From Acetivibrio sp. MSJd-27 (GTDB taxonomy: Bacteria; Bacillota; Clostridia; UMGS1840; HGM11507): DNA of 64,000 nt. The DNA is taken from positions 55,143 through 119,142 of the forward strand of contig NZ_JAHLPV010000005.1 in NCBI RefSeq assembly GCF_018918095.1. The letters are read 5' to 3'. The translations under genes were made by a program, and so were the position numbers. The notes below the pieces were generated by a model. That model saw nothing but the letters and a program-made list of their open reading frames with translations, did no database searches and had not been told where the DNA came from. Below, piece after piece: positions 36,701-45,214 of this stretch (its first letter is position 1; each line of letters starts with the position of its first letter).

Positions 36701-37800
36701 ATCTGACACAAAAAGCGGATCAAAAGAATCAAATTGTTTTCGAAAAAAATCCTTCTAACTGGAGCATTGCGGAGGATGTGAAGGCGCAAAAAACAAAGGT
36801 GTACAGCGATTCCGATATCGCTTTTTGGGATTGGGGTGGACTGGATTTGGATGGAACAACTGCGATTCAGCCAGCGAATTCCGATGCGACAAATGCAACC
36901 TGCACATCAAAAACCCAACAAACATGGGCGAGTTTTACAATTAACAATTCGGCTGATATTTATGTGATGAGCCGTTACGCGCCGGGAACAGATTATATGA
37001 AATGGCTTACAACAGACGGATATCAGCAGGTGACTGATAAAAATGGAGATCCTGTAAAAGTTTTATATTCCAATTCGACAAGCAAAAATTATAATGTATA
37101 CAAAAAGACGGTTTCCGTAGCTCCGGGGGAAATCAAGAGCATTGATTTGGGAATTCTTGGACCCTACGGAGACGGATTGATGTATTCCGTCCTGGTGCAG
37201 TGGAAAGAAAGCGGAGCGGAAGAAGCCCTTCCCGGCCAGGTGACAAATATCCAGTCTGCGGCATCTATGCCGAATTTGATAGAAGGCTTTGGAATAGGGA
37301 CGAAGAGATGGTCTAATACAGGCTCTACATGGGATATCCATACATGGGCGAACCTGGACGGATTTACAGTGAACTCGGCAAACAGCTATTATCTGCAATG
37401 CAACTTCAGTGATTGGGATACGGATAATTTTAAACAGAGCAAAAGCGAGGGTTGGTTAAGTTTCGATGTCAACCGCAGTGCAAACATCTATGTGATTTTG
37501 GCAACCAACGGAAGCGGTGTCGGCGGTGCGTCCGCATATCCTGGCTTAAACGCCGCGAATGGCTGGGAGAAGATGACGAAAGCAGACGGAACCGATTTGA
37601 AAATCACAACAGCAAGCTATGTTGAGGGAACCTCATATGGCAGGACAGATACGATTTTAAGGGTCGGTTATGTATATAAGAAGAACGTCACACTGCCTGC
37701 TGACGGAGAGAGTGTACAAAATATTTCTTTGCCATACGGAGGCACCTATGCTTACGGCAACTATGGTGTTGTAGTTGAATTTACGGACAGTGCGGAATAG
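33733..37800 (+). CDS. Giant secreted modular protein: cadherin-like domains alternating with a repeated unknown module
   Basis: 1355 residues. Signal peptide 1-28. After an Ig-like start come four cadherin-like beta-sandwich domains (about 145-226, 404-478, 654-734, 916-995; hallmark LPGDATITVxKDGKxRxYTLH) alternating with a module of about 165-190 residues at about 229-399, 480-650, 735-915, 996-1158 and 1159-1355. The module ends GWITFDINRSANVYVLY ... VYKKTF ... PGE ... YGG ... YNVIVEF. I do not recognise it; it may bind carbohydrate. No SLH or sortase signal is present. AGGAGG precedes the ATG, which overlaps the previous gene. Confidence 0.82.
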   Translation: MNKTFRAISVLLAISILLSFGMMGFAADDTLNFTITNLEVFADGSNIGSVQNGNMTVKAALKATEAQTPLIMALLCDGTPDYYNVASSSYVDDIPFDAGETKTVEIPLNCSDKTNKFIKIMVFDSYNSMHLEAESAIFPTGDEGKVKSVVINGEELKGFDKNIDTYNNVQAPYAAALPLNVDVTTVVEGAKVTVTQPSSIPGKLVIQSGFEGEEIFTYTINLIEGQPLTVDYFAGGDVSEINIVKNMNSDTYRYSDYNADFSLALPDGLAGSTYLQPSYNKWTGSKLYTSNNSERWLEFTIKKPATVYYLTTTGYVGTSCQNFVNGWLADGWTWMTTDGKEPDTKNASNAWTVNSDKWMRSRLFLLKKDIDASPEKPVTISAKTMGDISGTPVYSFAVQWKADALDLTDIKINGSTVKGFAPEKLSYDVFVPSADYEISATAVDSAASVHIQKPAALPGDATITVSKDGKSRVYTLHIAEGELEPEIKMLKYESSGDYTIGYDLQIGTPMFYNNTNRAYADFGGLPFEGAAYIAPYGDDWSNPLFNIQRPESGQSVAAMDWITFRINKSANVYIVNNLNPTSNGKYMGWLQNWEKVRDYTDASTVKDAAGEAKSVFKKTFHVEPGETATIALQNMGLYGNRMYSVVVEWLEDTSYLNLKNIKIDGSEIPDFDAETLEYNDVQVAPSSVITAEAADSSAVVTVSAMPESLPGDVTITVAKDGKNRIYVLHLIQKTYEPKVTNLKTAGPDAVTLVEGFGTGTKRWTDYPVLWDDMDGLTFQSDNCYYIQTAFKNAVTPADYQQDKSEGWITFDINRSANVYVLYGGGNAYGSADYLPGLAGWEQMKKADDSLYRIKTQNANTGSLYYAKYTSAFVYKKTFDVPGEGENVRTVSLTYGGLKGAYNYNVIVEFIDDAAEPDLSLSGITVGGESISGFDANITEYNVEVESLDTEILGTAADSTAKVTLSKPSSLPGDATITVTKDGKSKVYTLHLTQKADQKNQIVFEKNPSNWSIAEDVKAQKTKVYSDSDIAFWDWGGLDLDGTTAIQPANSDATNATCTSKTQQTWASFTINNSADIYVMSRYAPGTDYMKWLTTDGYQQVTDKNGDPVKVLYSNSTSKNYNVYKKTVSVAPGEIKSIDLGILGPYGDGLMYSVLVQWKESGAEEALPGQVTNIQSAASMPNLIEGFGIGTKRWSNTGSTWDIHTWANLDGFTVNSANSYYLQCNFSDWDTDNFKQSKSEGWLSFDVNRSANIYVILATNGSGVGGASAYPGLNAANGWEKMTKADGTDLKITTASYVEGTSYGRTDTILRVGYVYKKNVTLPADGESVQNISLPYGGTYAYGNYGVVVEFTDSAE

Positions 37801-37811
37801 GAGGTAGAATC

Positions 37812-39074
37812 ATGAAAATAAAAAGATGTTTAAGCGCTTTTCTGTGCTTCGCTCTTCTGTTCTGCGGCACAGTTTTTGCGGCGGGGACCGGTATTTCGAT
37901 TAACCAGCCAATTGTCGAGACGGGAAAAGTGACAGTGACGGGAACTGCGGCAGTGCCGGAGGGAACTTATGTTGTCCTTCGGGTAGCGAAAGCGGGTATT
38001 GCAATTGACACAGCAGCACCAAATGAACATATTTATATTGGTGAAACCAAAACAGATAAAGACGGAAACTATCATTTTTCTTTCCCGATCGGAGCAAATA
38101 GAGGAACATTCGAGATGGAAGCCACCAGCAACATGCTGGACGAAAAGGCGCAAACCAGATTTACGTTTGAGCCCAATGGGGATTCCAGGATAAAATCCTT
38201 CCAGTTGAACGGGAAAAATTGTACGGTCAGCGGCAATCGAATTACCGGTCCCGAATTTACAAATGTGACAGGCTTGATTGCAACATTTACATTGGCGGAT
38301 GGAGCTGCTGCATACGTCAATGGAGTAAAACAGGTAAGCGGTACGACAAGAAACAATTTTACAAATCCAGTTATCTATACGGTCATAGCGGATGACGGCA
38401 CGGAAAGCCAATATACTGTGACAGCCTCCAAGGCTGACAGCGGCAACGGTGGAGGCGGCTCTGGAAGCGGTTCCGGCAATGGCGGAAATTTTGTTTCACC
38501 GGGAAAAGATGAGCCGGTTTCTCCAGATCCGGTTACAAGCACCTTTGAAGATGTGATGCCAAGCCATTGGGCATATGATGCCGTAGAAAAGATGGCGGCA
38601 AAAGATGTTGTGAAAGGTTATGAGGATGGCAATTTCTATCCGGATAATCAGATAACCAGAGAAGAGTTTGTGAAAGTTTTGGTTAATTTCTTTGATTTTG
38701 TACCATCGGAATCCGAAGCGTCTTTCTCTGATGTAGACACCAGTGAATGGTATGCATACTATATCAATACTGCCGTAGCAAATGGTATCATCAAAGGAAT
38801 TTCGGAGGATCAGTTTGGAATCGGTGAAAACATTAGTCGTCAGGATATGGCGGTCATGCTGGACAGAGCGCTTTCTGCAAAGGAAATGACTTTGAACGAG
38901 GTAAATGACAAAATTGATTTCGAAGATAGTTCTTCGATTGCGCCTTATGCTTCAAATGCGGTGGAAACACTGCAAAAGGCTGGAGTAATCAATGGCTATA
39001 CGGATGGCAGTTTCCGTCCCTATGACAATGCATCCAGAGCGGAAGTCTGTGCGATGCTCTCCAAGATTGATTGA
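37812..39074 (+). CDS. SLH-anchored surface protein
   Basis: 420 residues. Signal peptide 1-23, an N-terminal beta-rich region with an Ig-like part, a Gly/Ser-rich linker (about 214-240), and three SLH domains at the C-terminus (SHWAYDAVEKMAAKDVVKGY; WYAYYINTAVANGIIKGI; YASNAVETLQKAGVINGY). It is anchored to the S-layer or wall. TAGGAGG precedes the ATG and only 11 bases separate it from the previous gene. It may anchor the module proteins, which have no anchor of their own. Confidence 0.88.
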   Translation: MKIKRCLSAFLCFALLFCGTVFAAGTGISINQPIVETGKVTVTGTAAVPEGTYVVLRVAKAGIAIDTAAPNEHIYIGETKTDKDGNYHFSFPIGANRGTFEMEATSNMLDEKAQTRFTFEPNGDSRIKSFQLNGKNCTVSGNRITGPEFTNVTGLIATFTLADGAAAYVNGVKQVSGTTRNNFTNPVIYTVIADDGTESQYTVTASKADSGNGGGGSGSGSGNGGNFVSPGKDEPVSPDPVTSTFEDVMPSHWAYDAVEKMAAKDVVKGYEDGNFYPDNQITREEFVKVLVNFFDFVPSESEASFSDVDTSEWYAYYINTAVANGIIKGISEDQFGIGENISRQDMAVMLDRALSAKEMTLNEVNDKIDFEDSSSIAPYASNAVETLQKAGVINGYTDGSFRPYDNASRAEVCAMLSKID

Positions 39075-39100
39075 CATTTTAGATTCATACAACAGAAAGA

Positions 39101-39133
39101 AAATTACGGAGGCATATGCCTCCGTAATTTTTT
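39101..39133 (+). terminator. Terminator ending the first four surface genes
   Basis: A perfect 30-bp palindrome (39101-39130; half AAATTACGGAGGCAT) followed by more T. It should end most transcripts before the paralogue at 39310. Confidence 0.92.
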
Positions 39134-39309
39134 GATAACGAATGACGGGAGTGATTTTCATCCACACTCTCTTTCTGTTCCGGGTGGAAGGCGGAAAACA
39201 AAATAAAAAGAAAATGAAACCGCCTGAAATAGACAGGAGAAGCGGCAGCTTGGATCATGGAATACCAAAAATATATGGCTCAGAAAATGAGCCGGAAAGA
39301 AGGTTTTGT

Positions 39310-41292
39310 ATGAAAAAAGTTTTAGCACTGTTTTTAAGCATATCTTTTTTGCTGACAACTTTTGGATTGACAGCGATTGCAGCCACGACAGTTCCGGAAT
39401 CATTATCAGACAAACTTACAATTGATTACTATGGCGGAGATTATGAAGCGGAACCGTTTTCCTGTAACATTATTGAAAATATGACTGCCACAACACAGCG
39501 TTATACGGATCAGACAACAAATTTTGATATTGATACAGCGCCATCCGAACTGATAGGTTCTACCTACATTCAGACTAATTGTGACAAAAGCGGAGCGAGC
39601 ACGACATATCGGACAAACAACGGAGGCTCCTGGCTGAAATTCACTTTGAAAGCACCGGCAACTGTGTATTATCTGACAACCGGAACCTATGCGGGCACAT
39701 CTATGCAGAATTTTGTCAATAGCTGGCTTAGCAATGGATGGAGCTGGATAAAGGAGCAGGACACCGGCAATCCAAAGGAATGGACGCTGAACAGCAACGG
39801 CGGAAGTACTTCCTGGACAAAAACCAGGCTGTTTATGCTGAAAAAGGATATTGAAGCATCAGTAGAAAATCCTATAACAATTGATGCGCAAACTTTGGGG
39901 ACAGAAAACGGTGTTGTCTATAGTTTTGCAATTCAGTGGAGAGATACCTCCTGCGACCTTTCTGGTATTACAGTCGGCGGCAGCACACTGGCAGGCTTTG
40001 CGCCCGGGACTACAGAGTACAGTGATGTGGAAGTTGCTTCTCTGGAGACTGAAATAACAGGGACTCCGGCAGATAGCTCTGCACAGGTAATTGTTAAAAA
40101 GCCTGCAAGCTTGCCGGGCGATGCAACTATTACAGTAACAAAAGGCGACAATACAAGAATTTATACCTTGCGTTTGATTCAAATGTCTTTGGAACCGAAG
40201 GTTTCCAACATTAAGACAGAGGATTCAAGCCAACCTAACTTAATCAGTGGATTTGGCGTGGGGACCAAGCGTTGGTCGGATTACCCCATACTCTGGGAGG
40301 ATATGGACGGTTTGATGTTTGACTCCGATAACTGCTATTATATCCAGACGGCGTTCCATAACGCTGTCATGCCTGATGGATATGCCCAGGATAAGAGCGA
40401 GGGCTGGATTACCTTTGACATCAATAAAAGTGCAAATGTATATATCCTGTACGGTGCAGGTGATTGGGTTGGAGACCCACAGTATCTTCCTGGTTTGACG
40501 GATTGGGAAATGCTGAAAAAAGAGGACGGAACAACGCCTTATACTTTAAAAACAGCGGATTACGATGAAAAGCAAACCTTATATTACCATAAATACAGAC
40601 GAGGCTATGTGTTTAAAAAGAGCTTTATAGTACCTGGTGAAGGTGAGACAAAAAGAACGGTTTCTTTGACTTATGGCGGAACGAATGCATTGAGTACCTA
40701 TAATGTTATTGTAGAATTTGCAGATAAGGCGAATCTGACAGTAACCAGCACAGGAAACGGTACGGTGTCTCCTGTCGGCACAACGGAAGTAATTAAGGGC
40801 AGTACGCAGACCATCACAGCAACGCCGGAGGACGGATGGAAAATCAGCAAAATCACAGTTAACAGTGTAGAACAGCCGATCAAGGAGAGCTTCTCCGTGA
40901 CGGTTGACGCGGATACCACCGTGGAGGTGACCTTTGCAGAACTTTCAGAGACACCGCCGGCGATTCATACCTTTGACAAAACCTATGTTCCCGATGATAA
41001 GACGAACAGTGTCACCTTCGGAACGGTTGCAGAGGGAAGCAAGACAACCGTGAAGGAATACGGCATCATTTATTCCGCAACCGACAGTACGGATCCTCAG
41101 ATTGGAAAAGAGAACTGTTATAAGCTGAAGGCAGAAAAGGCGCTCAGCGCCAACGGCCATTACGGGATAGAGATCAAAGGTGATCTTCTGCTGAATACCA
41201 CTTACTATACAAGGACCTATGTGATTTACGAAAAGGAAGATGGAACCGAAGCGATTCTTTACGGAGAGATAAAAACCATCGCTTTACAATAG
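39310..41292 (+). CDS. Secreted modular protein, paralogue of the 33.7-37.8 kb product
   Basis: 660 residues. Signal peptide 1-26. Module X (about 33-215), cadherin-like domain (217-300, LPGDATITVTKGDN), module X (300-475, GWITFDINKSANVYILYG), a bacterial repeat of the InlB-B type (about 478-545, TVTSTGNGTVSPVGT) and an FN3-like end. Close similarity to the upstream protein shows a duplication. No SLH domain. It lies after a strong terminator; a hairpin GGCTCA/TGAGCC precedes its site. I see no clear promoter in the gap, so it could depend on read-through. Confidence 0.8.
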   Translation: MKKVLALFLSISFLLTTFGLTAIAATTVPESLSDKLTIDYYGGDYEAEPFSCNIIENMTATTQRYTDQTTNFDIDTAPSELIGSTYIQTNCDKSGASTTYRTNNGGSWLKFTLKAPATVYYLTTGTYAGTSMQNFVNSWLSNGWSWIKEQDTGNPKEWTLNSNGGSTSWTKTRLFMLKKDIEASVENPITIDAQTLGTENGVVYSFAIQWRDTSCDLSGITVGGSTLAGFAPGTTEYSDVEVASLETEITGTPADSSAQVIVKKPASLPGDATITVTKGDNTRIYTLRLIQMSLEPKVSNIKTEDSSQPNLISGFGVGTKRWSDYPILWEDMDGLMFDSDNCYYIQTAFHNAVMPDGYAQDKSEGWITFDINKSANVYILYGAGDWVGDPQYLPGLTDWEMLKKEDGTTPYTLKTADYDEKQTLYYHKYRRGYVFKKSFIVPGEGETKRTVSLTYGGTNALSTYNVIVEFADKANLTVTSTGNGTVSPVGTTEVIKGSTQTITATPEDGWKISKITVNSVEQPIKESFSVTVDADTTVEVTFAELSETPPAIHTFDKTYVPDDKTNSVTFGTVAEGSKTTVKEYGIIYSATDSTDPQIGKENCYKLKAEKALSANGHYGIEIKGDLLLNTTYYTRTYVIYEKEDGTEAILYGEIKTIALQ

Positions 41293-41304
41293 AATGATAC
41301 GACA

Positions 41305-41340
41305 AAAAGAGCACGGCATTTTAATGCGCCGTGCTCTTTT
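41305..41340 (+). terminator. Terminator after the module-protein paralogue
   Basis: Stem AAAAGAGCACGGC/GCCGTGCTCTTTT with further inner pairing; bidirectional pattern. Confidence 0.9.
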
Positions 41341-41404
41341 CCTATGATTCTTATCATTTCAATTTGCATTATTCTTTTGCATAGCAAAAGTGTTTCAAAT
41401 TTCC

Positions 41405-41700
41405 TATAACCTCGCTAAGATGTCCCTCACCTCTTTCGATGGAGGGTACCGCATTATCGAAGCAAACGGCGGGCATATATATCCTCCGCTTCGCGAGGTT
41501 GAAACGCCTGTAAGGCAGCTTTTGCAACATTTTGTTGCAAAAGTGATTTCATCTTGTTCAATAAGGGCTTGCCCCGTCATTCAACGAGGACAAGGGCATT
41601 GCATAGCAGTGCCGCGATCAGCGGGAGATTGCACTCCCGCTGATCACGGATATGGAACCCGCCGCCTTAAGAGGCGGGGGACATCTTGTCCACAGTTATA
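41405..41700. repeat. Dispersed palindromic element, family B, complete copy (296 bp)
   Basis: Imperfect terminal inverted repeats: TATAACCTCGCTAAGATGTC (41405-) and the reverse complement of 41678-41700, sharing TATAAC and AAGATGTCCC. Inside (minus strand): CCGCCTCTTAAGGCGG, hairpin GATCAGCGGGAG/CTCCCGCTGATC, GGGGCAAGCCCTTATTGAA, CTTTTGCAAC/GTTGCAAAAG and GCGGAGGATATATAT. Same order as copy 1 (10888-11075). The right end includes the stop codon of the pseudouridine synthase gene. A plus-strand frame of 103 codons is not credible. Confidence 0.8.
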
Positions 41701-42658
41701 ACGGTTTTCCGGTTTTCCAGTTTTCATAAAAGGGAACATGATCGATATGGAATTCCATTCCGTTTAAATAATCTAGAATTCCGGTGGATTCCCGAAAAGA
41801 AAATTTCAATTTATAAGAATAAAGATATTGATATTTTGTCTTGAATGGCATTTGTGCCAATTTGGCATATTTTGTGTCCCCTAAGAGAGGATGTCCAATG
41901 CTGGCAAAGTGGGCTCGTATTTGATGTGTTCGGCCCGTGATTAAATGAACCTCCACTAAGGAAAGGTTTTCTTTTATATCAAGAACCCGGTATTCGGTCA
42001 GAATCGTTTTGCTGCCTCTTTGCGGTGTTTTCGATATAGTGACCATATTTTTATCGCTGTTCTTTTTCAGATATCCTTTTAATATTCCTTTTTTATCTTG
42101 CATTTGCCCTAATGCAATACATAAATAATATTTGTCGATTTCATTGTTCTTGATTTTTTCATTTATAATTTTCAGCGTTTCCGCATTTTTCGCAGCGATT
42201 ACAATGCCGCCGGTATTCCGGTCAATTCGGTTGCAGAGGGAAGGGCGGAAGGCATGTTCTGCCTGGGGGTTATATTCTCCTTTTTGATACAAATAGGACA
42301 GGATATGGTTGATAAGCGTATTAAAAGATTCCTTGTCATCGCTGTGAACAATCATGCCTTGGCGTTTATCAACCAGCAGAATGTTTTCGTCTTCATATAA
42401 AATATGAAGATTCGGTTTGATTTTGAGATATGCATTCTCATCTTCGGCGGATTCAAAAAAATCATCGTTGATATAGAGCTGAACCAAATCTCCCTCCTGC
42501 AGACGGTAGGCGATTTCCGTTTTCTTTCCGTTTACTTTGATTCGCTTTTTGCGAATGTATTTATAAATCAGAGGGAAGGGCATTGTTCTCAAATATTTCG
42601 ATAAAAACTTGTCTACCCTTTGTTGGGAGTCATTTCGATTGATGGTTATCTCTTTCAT
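41696..42658 (-). CDS. RluA-family 23S rRNA pseudouridine synthase
   Basis: 320 residues. An S4 RNA-binding domain (RVDKFLSKYLRTMP; YIRKKRIKVNGKK) is followed by the RluA core with catalytic Asp in NRIDRNTGGIVIAAK, then HQIRAHFASIGHPLLGDTKY. It converts uridines in 23S rRNA; RluC/RluD-type specificity is likely but unproven. The first residue of the usual H-R-L-D motif is Asn here. Its last codons run into the family B repeat, which provides the stop. Confidence 0.9.
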   Translation of the reverse strand: MKEITINRNDSQQRVDKFLSKYLRTMPFPLIYKYIRKKRIKVNGKKTEIAYRLQEGDLVQLYINDDFFESAEDENAYLKIKPNLHILYEDENILLVDKRQGMIVHSDDKESFNTLINHILSYLYQKGEYNPQAEHAFRPSLCNRIDRNTGGIVIAAKNAETLKIINEKIKNNEIDKYYLCIALGQMQDKKGILKGYLKKNSDKNMVTISKTPQRGSKTILTEYRVLDIKENLSLVEVHLITGRTHQIRAHFASIGHPLLGDTKYAKLAQMPFKTKYQYLYSYKLKFSFRESTGILDYLNGMEFHIDHVPFYENWKTGKPL

Positions 42659-42691
42659 TCATTTCGGGATCCTTTTCTGTTTGATAAGTCT

Positions 42692-42720
42692 ATTATAAAG
42701 AAAAAATAGCAAAAAAGCAA
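42692..42720 (-). promoter_or_regulatory. Promoter of the pseudouridine synthase gene
   Basis: Minus strand TTGCTT (42715-42720), 17 bases, TATAAT (42692-42697). Confidence 0.7.
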
Positions 42721-42854
42721 TGAAAATAGCAGGATTTAATAGACAGAAGAAAATGGAGTAATGGATAAAAGCTACATAATAAGCATAAGAATAAATTTAT
42801 TTTTTGTGCAAAGTGCTGAAAATGCTTTTGAGGCCAAAAAAAACGCTGAAAAAC

Positions 42855-42883
42855 TTGCAATGATGCGGAAAATACGGTAAAAT
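42855..42883 (+). promoter_or_regulatory. Promoter of the S10 ribosomal superoperon
   Basis: TTGCAA (42855-42860), 17 bases, TAAAAT (42878-42883). The start is predicted near 42890, about 280 bases before rpsJ. Confidence 0.7.
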
Positions 42884-42889
42884 AATCGA

Positions 42890-43169
42890 GTATGAATATA
42901 TGCGATGATGCGGGAGGTTGCAGTCTGCCGAATGCGGCAGGGTGGTGTTTCCGCGGAGTATGTCCGATTATAAAACCGGGCGACAGGCACCAATACAATA
43001 TGTCGAACATCAGGCGTGGCCTTTCTGGGCACATTCTGCGCGCTTTTGGTGAATATCCCGGGTTGCATGCGAAACTTCGGGTTTTTATTTGAAGTGGATA
43101 CGAAACACCCGGCATAGTGTTTGGTTTTTAAAATTGTCGCGCCTATCAAAACTTAAGGAGGCGAAACAA
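42890..43169 (+). ncRNA. Long structured leader of the S10 operon with terminator-like hairpin
   Basis: Hairpin CTGCCG/CGGCAG (42927-42942) near the 5' end, a G-rich middle, and CCCGGGTT...AACTTCGGG followed by TTTTTATTT (43058-43091), which resembles an attenuator. Leaders of S10 operons are often sites of control by ribosomal protein (L4 in some bacteria). I cannot assign this to a known leader family without a covariance search. Confidence 0.5.
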
Positions 43170-43484
43170 ATGGCAGCAGTAAAAGAGAAAATCAGAATCA
43201 GGCTGAAAGCATACGATTACATGATTCTGGACCAGTCCGCTGAAAAAATTGTCGAAACAGCGAAGAGAACCGGTGCAAAAGTATCCGGTCCGATACCACT
43301 ACCGACCAAAAAGGAAATCGTGACTATCTTAAGGTCTGTTCACATCAACAAAGATTCCCGTGAACAATTCGAGATGAGAACGCACAAAAGATTGATCGAC
43401 ATTTTAAGCCCTACCAGCAAAACGGTAGACGCTCTGATGAAGCTGGACTTGCCTGCAGGTGTTGAGATCGACATCAAACTGTAA
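43170..43484 (+). CDS. rpsJ: 30S ribosomal protein S10
   Basis: 104 residues; [18 protein letters not shown] and RTHKRLIDI are typical. Head protein of the 30S subunit, also NusE in antitermination. The ATG at 43170 follows TAAGGAGG; the frame extends upstream but without a site. First gene of the superoperon, downstream of a structured leader. Confidence 0.97.
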   Translation: MAAVKEKIRIRLKAYDYMILDQSAEKIVETAKRTGAKVSGPIPLPTKKEIVTILRSVHINKDSREQFEMRTHKRLIDILSPTSKTVDALMKLDLPAGVEIDIKL

Positions 43485-43596
43485 GGTGAAAATGATTCAG
43501 CCGCCTGGCTGAAAGAATCCGATGCCTTAAATTTTCAGAAGGCACCAAGGTAATGTTGGCAGTGCCAACCAATAACCATAGGAGGTAAAAAAGAAT

Positions 43597-44226
43597 ATGG
43601 AAAAAGCAATTATGGGCAAAAAGCTCGGCATGACTCAGATTTTCGACGAGTCAGGCAAATTCATCCCCGTAACTGTTGTGGAAGCCGGACCCTGTGTTGT
43701 TGTACAGAAGAAAACGGCAGAGAACGATGGATACGAAGCAATCCAGGTTGGATTCGGGGAATTAAAAGAGAAACATTCTAACAAACCGTCTAAAGGTCAT
43801 TTTGATAAAGCGAACGTTGCGCTGAAAAAAAACGTAAAAGAAATGCGTTTGGACAGCATTGAAAATTACAACGTTGGCGATGAAATCAAAGCGGATATCT
43901 TTAACGAAGGCGACAAGATTGATGTGACCGGCACATCCAAAGGTAAAGGATACGCTGGAACCATTAAGAAGGACGGCACGCACAGAGGCCCGATGACGCA
44001 CGGTTCCGGTTATCACAGAGGTCCGGGTTCCATGGGCGCATGCTCCAGTCCTTCCCGTGTTTACAAAGGCAAGGCACTTCCCGGCCATATGGGCAGCAAT
44101 AAAGTGACTGTTCAGAACCTTGACGTTGTGAAAGTGATTGCCGACAAAAATCTGTTGCTCGTCAAAGGCGCCGTACCGGGACCTAAGGGCGGCATTTTAA
44201 TGATAAAAAATTCGGTGAAAGCTTAA
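43597..44226 (+). CDS. rplC: 50S ribosomal protein L3
   Basis: 209 residues. [20 protein letters not shown] at the start and [18 protein letters not shown] near the peptidyl-transferase extension identify L3, which starts 50S assembly. ATAGGAGG lies 11 bases before ATG 43597; an internal ATG at 43612 is less likely. The 112-base gap after rpsJ contains a small hairpin. Confidence 0.97.
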   Translation: MEKAIMGKKLGMTQIFDESGKFIPVTVVEAGPCVVVQKKTAENDGYEAIQVGFGELKEKHSNKPSKGHFDKANVALKKNVKEMRLDSIENYNVGDEIKADIFNEGDKIDVTGTSKGKGYAGTIKKDGTHRGPMTHGSGYHRGPGSMGACSSPSRVYKGKALPGHMGSNKVTVQNLDVVKVIADKNLLLVKGAVPGPKGGILMIKNSVKA

Positions 44227-44256
44227 TCCGATATGGAGTAGAAAGGAGGAAACACC

Positions 44257-44880
44257 ATGCCGAAAGTGGCTTTATATAATATGGAAGGTTCACAAGTTGG
44301 TGACATTGAACTGAATGACGGCATTTTTGCTGTAGAAGTGAATCAGAATGCGTTACATGCAGTTGTTGTGAATCATTTGGCAAATGTAAGACAAGGAACA
44401 CAGAGCACGAAGACAAGAGCGGAAGTAAGCGGCGGCGGTATCAAACCGTGGAGACAGAAAGGCACAGGCCGTGCAAGACAAGGTTCTATCCGTTCACCTC
44501 AATGGGCAGGCGGCGGTATTGCTCTCGGGCCCAAACCCAGAAGCTATCGCTATTCTTTGAACAAGAAGACAAGACAGTTGGCTCTGAAATCTGTATTGAC
44601 TTCCAAAGTAAATGAAGAAAATCTGATTGTTTTAGATAAGATTTCTATGGACGCATACAAAACCAAAGAGATCGTCAAGATGCTCAAAAGCTTAAACTGC
44701 GATGGCAAAACCCTGGTTGTTTTAAGCGAAAAAGACGAGAAAGTTGTCAAGAGCGCGAACAATATTCCGGGTGTTGCAACCACATTGGTTACGACTTTGA
44801 ACACCTATGAGATTATGAAACATGACAAATGCGTAATCACTGCGGATGCGGTTAAGAAACTCGAGGAGGTGTACGCATAA
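44257..44880 (+). CDS. rplD: 50S ribosomal protein L4
   Basis: 207 residues with the tunnel loop [21 protein letters not shown]4 forms part of the exit tunnel and in some bacteria regulates the S10 operon. AAAGGAGG precedes the ATG. The stop overlaps the rplW start by one base (TAATG). Confidence 0.97.
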   Translation: MPKVALYNMEGSQVGDIELNDGIFAVEVNQNALHAVVVNHLANVRQGTQSTKTRAEVSGGGIKPWRQKGTGRARQGSIRSPQWAGGGIALGPKPRSYRYSLNKKTRQLALKSVLTSKVNEENLIVLDKISMDAYKTKEIVKMLKSLNCDGKTLVVLSEKDEKVVKSANNIPGVATTLVTTLNTYEIMKHDKCVITADAVKKLEEVYA

Positions 44881-45173
44881 TGAAATACGCACACGACATT
44901 ATCAGAAGACCTATTATTTCGGAAAAGAGTATGCAGGGAATCGCTGATAAAAAATATACCTTTGAGGTTGCCCTCAGCGCAAATAAATTTGAAATCAAAA
45001 ACGCAGTGGAGGAAGTGTTCGGCGTAAAAGTAAAAAGCGTTAACACCCTAAGAATCCACGGCAAAGAAAAAAGAGTCGGCGTGCATACTGGAAGACGTCC
45101 CGACTACAAAAAAGCTGTCGTTACTTTAAAAGAAGAATCCAAGCCGATTGAATTCTTTGAGAGCATGGCGTAA
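44880..45173 (+). CDS. rplW: 50S ribosomal protein L23
   Basis: 97 residues, [19 protein letters not shown] and [12 protein letters not shown]23 at the tunnel exit docks trigger factor and SRP. Translationally coupled to rplD. Confidence 0.97.
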   Translation: MKYAHDIIRRPIISEKSMQGIADKKYTFEVALSANKFEIKNAVEEVFGVKVKSVNTLRIHGKEKRVGVHTGRRPDYKKAVVTLKEESKPIEFFESMA

Positions 45174-45214
45174 GCGGCAGTTTCGTAAGTTTTAGAATAA
45201 GGAGATGAATGTTA

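Noticed and set aside
34417..37800. Repeated units considered as a possible CRISPR or tandem DNA repeat
   Set aside because: The similarity is at protein level in domains of about 80 and 165-190 residues, with diverged DNA and no spacer pattern.
41390..41701. 103-codon frame across family B full copy
   Set aside because: Non-coding repeat with hairpins and no ribosome site.
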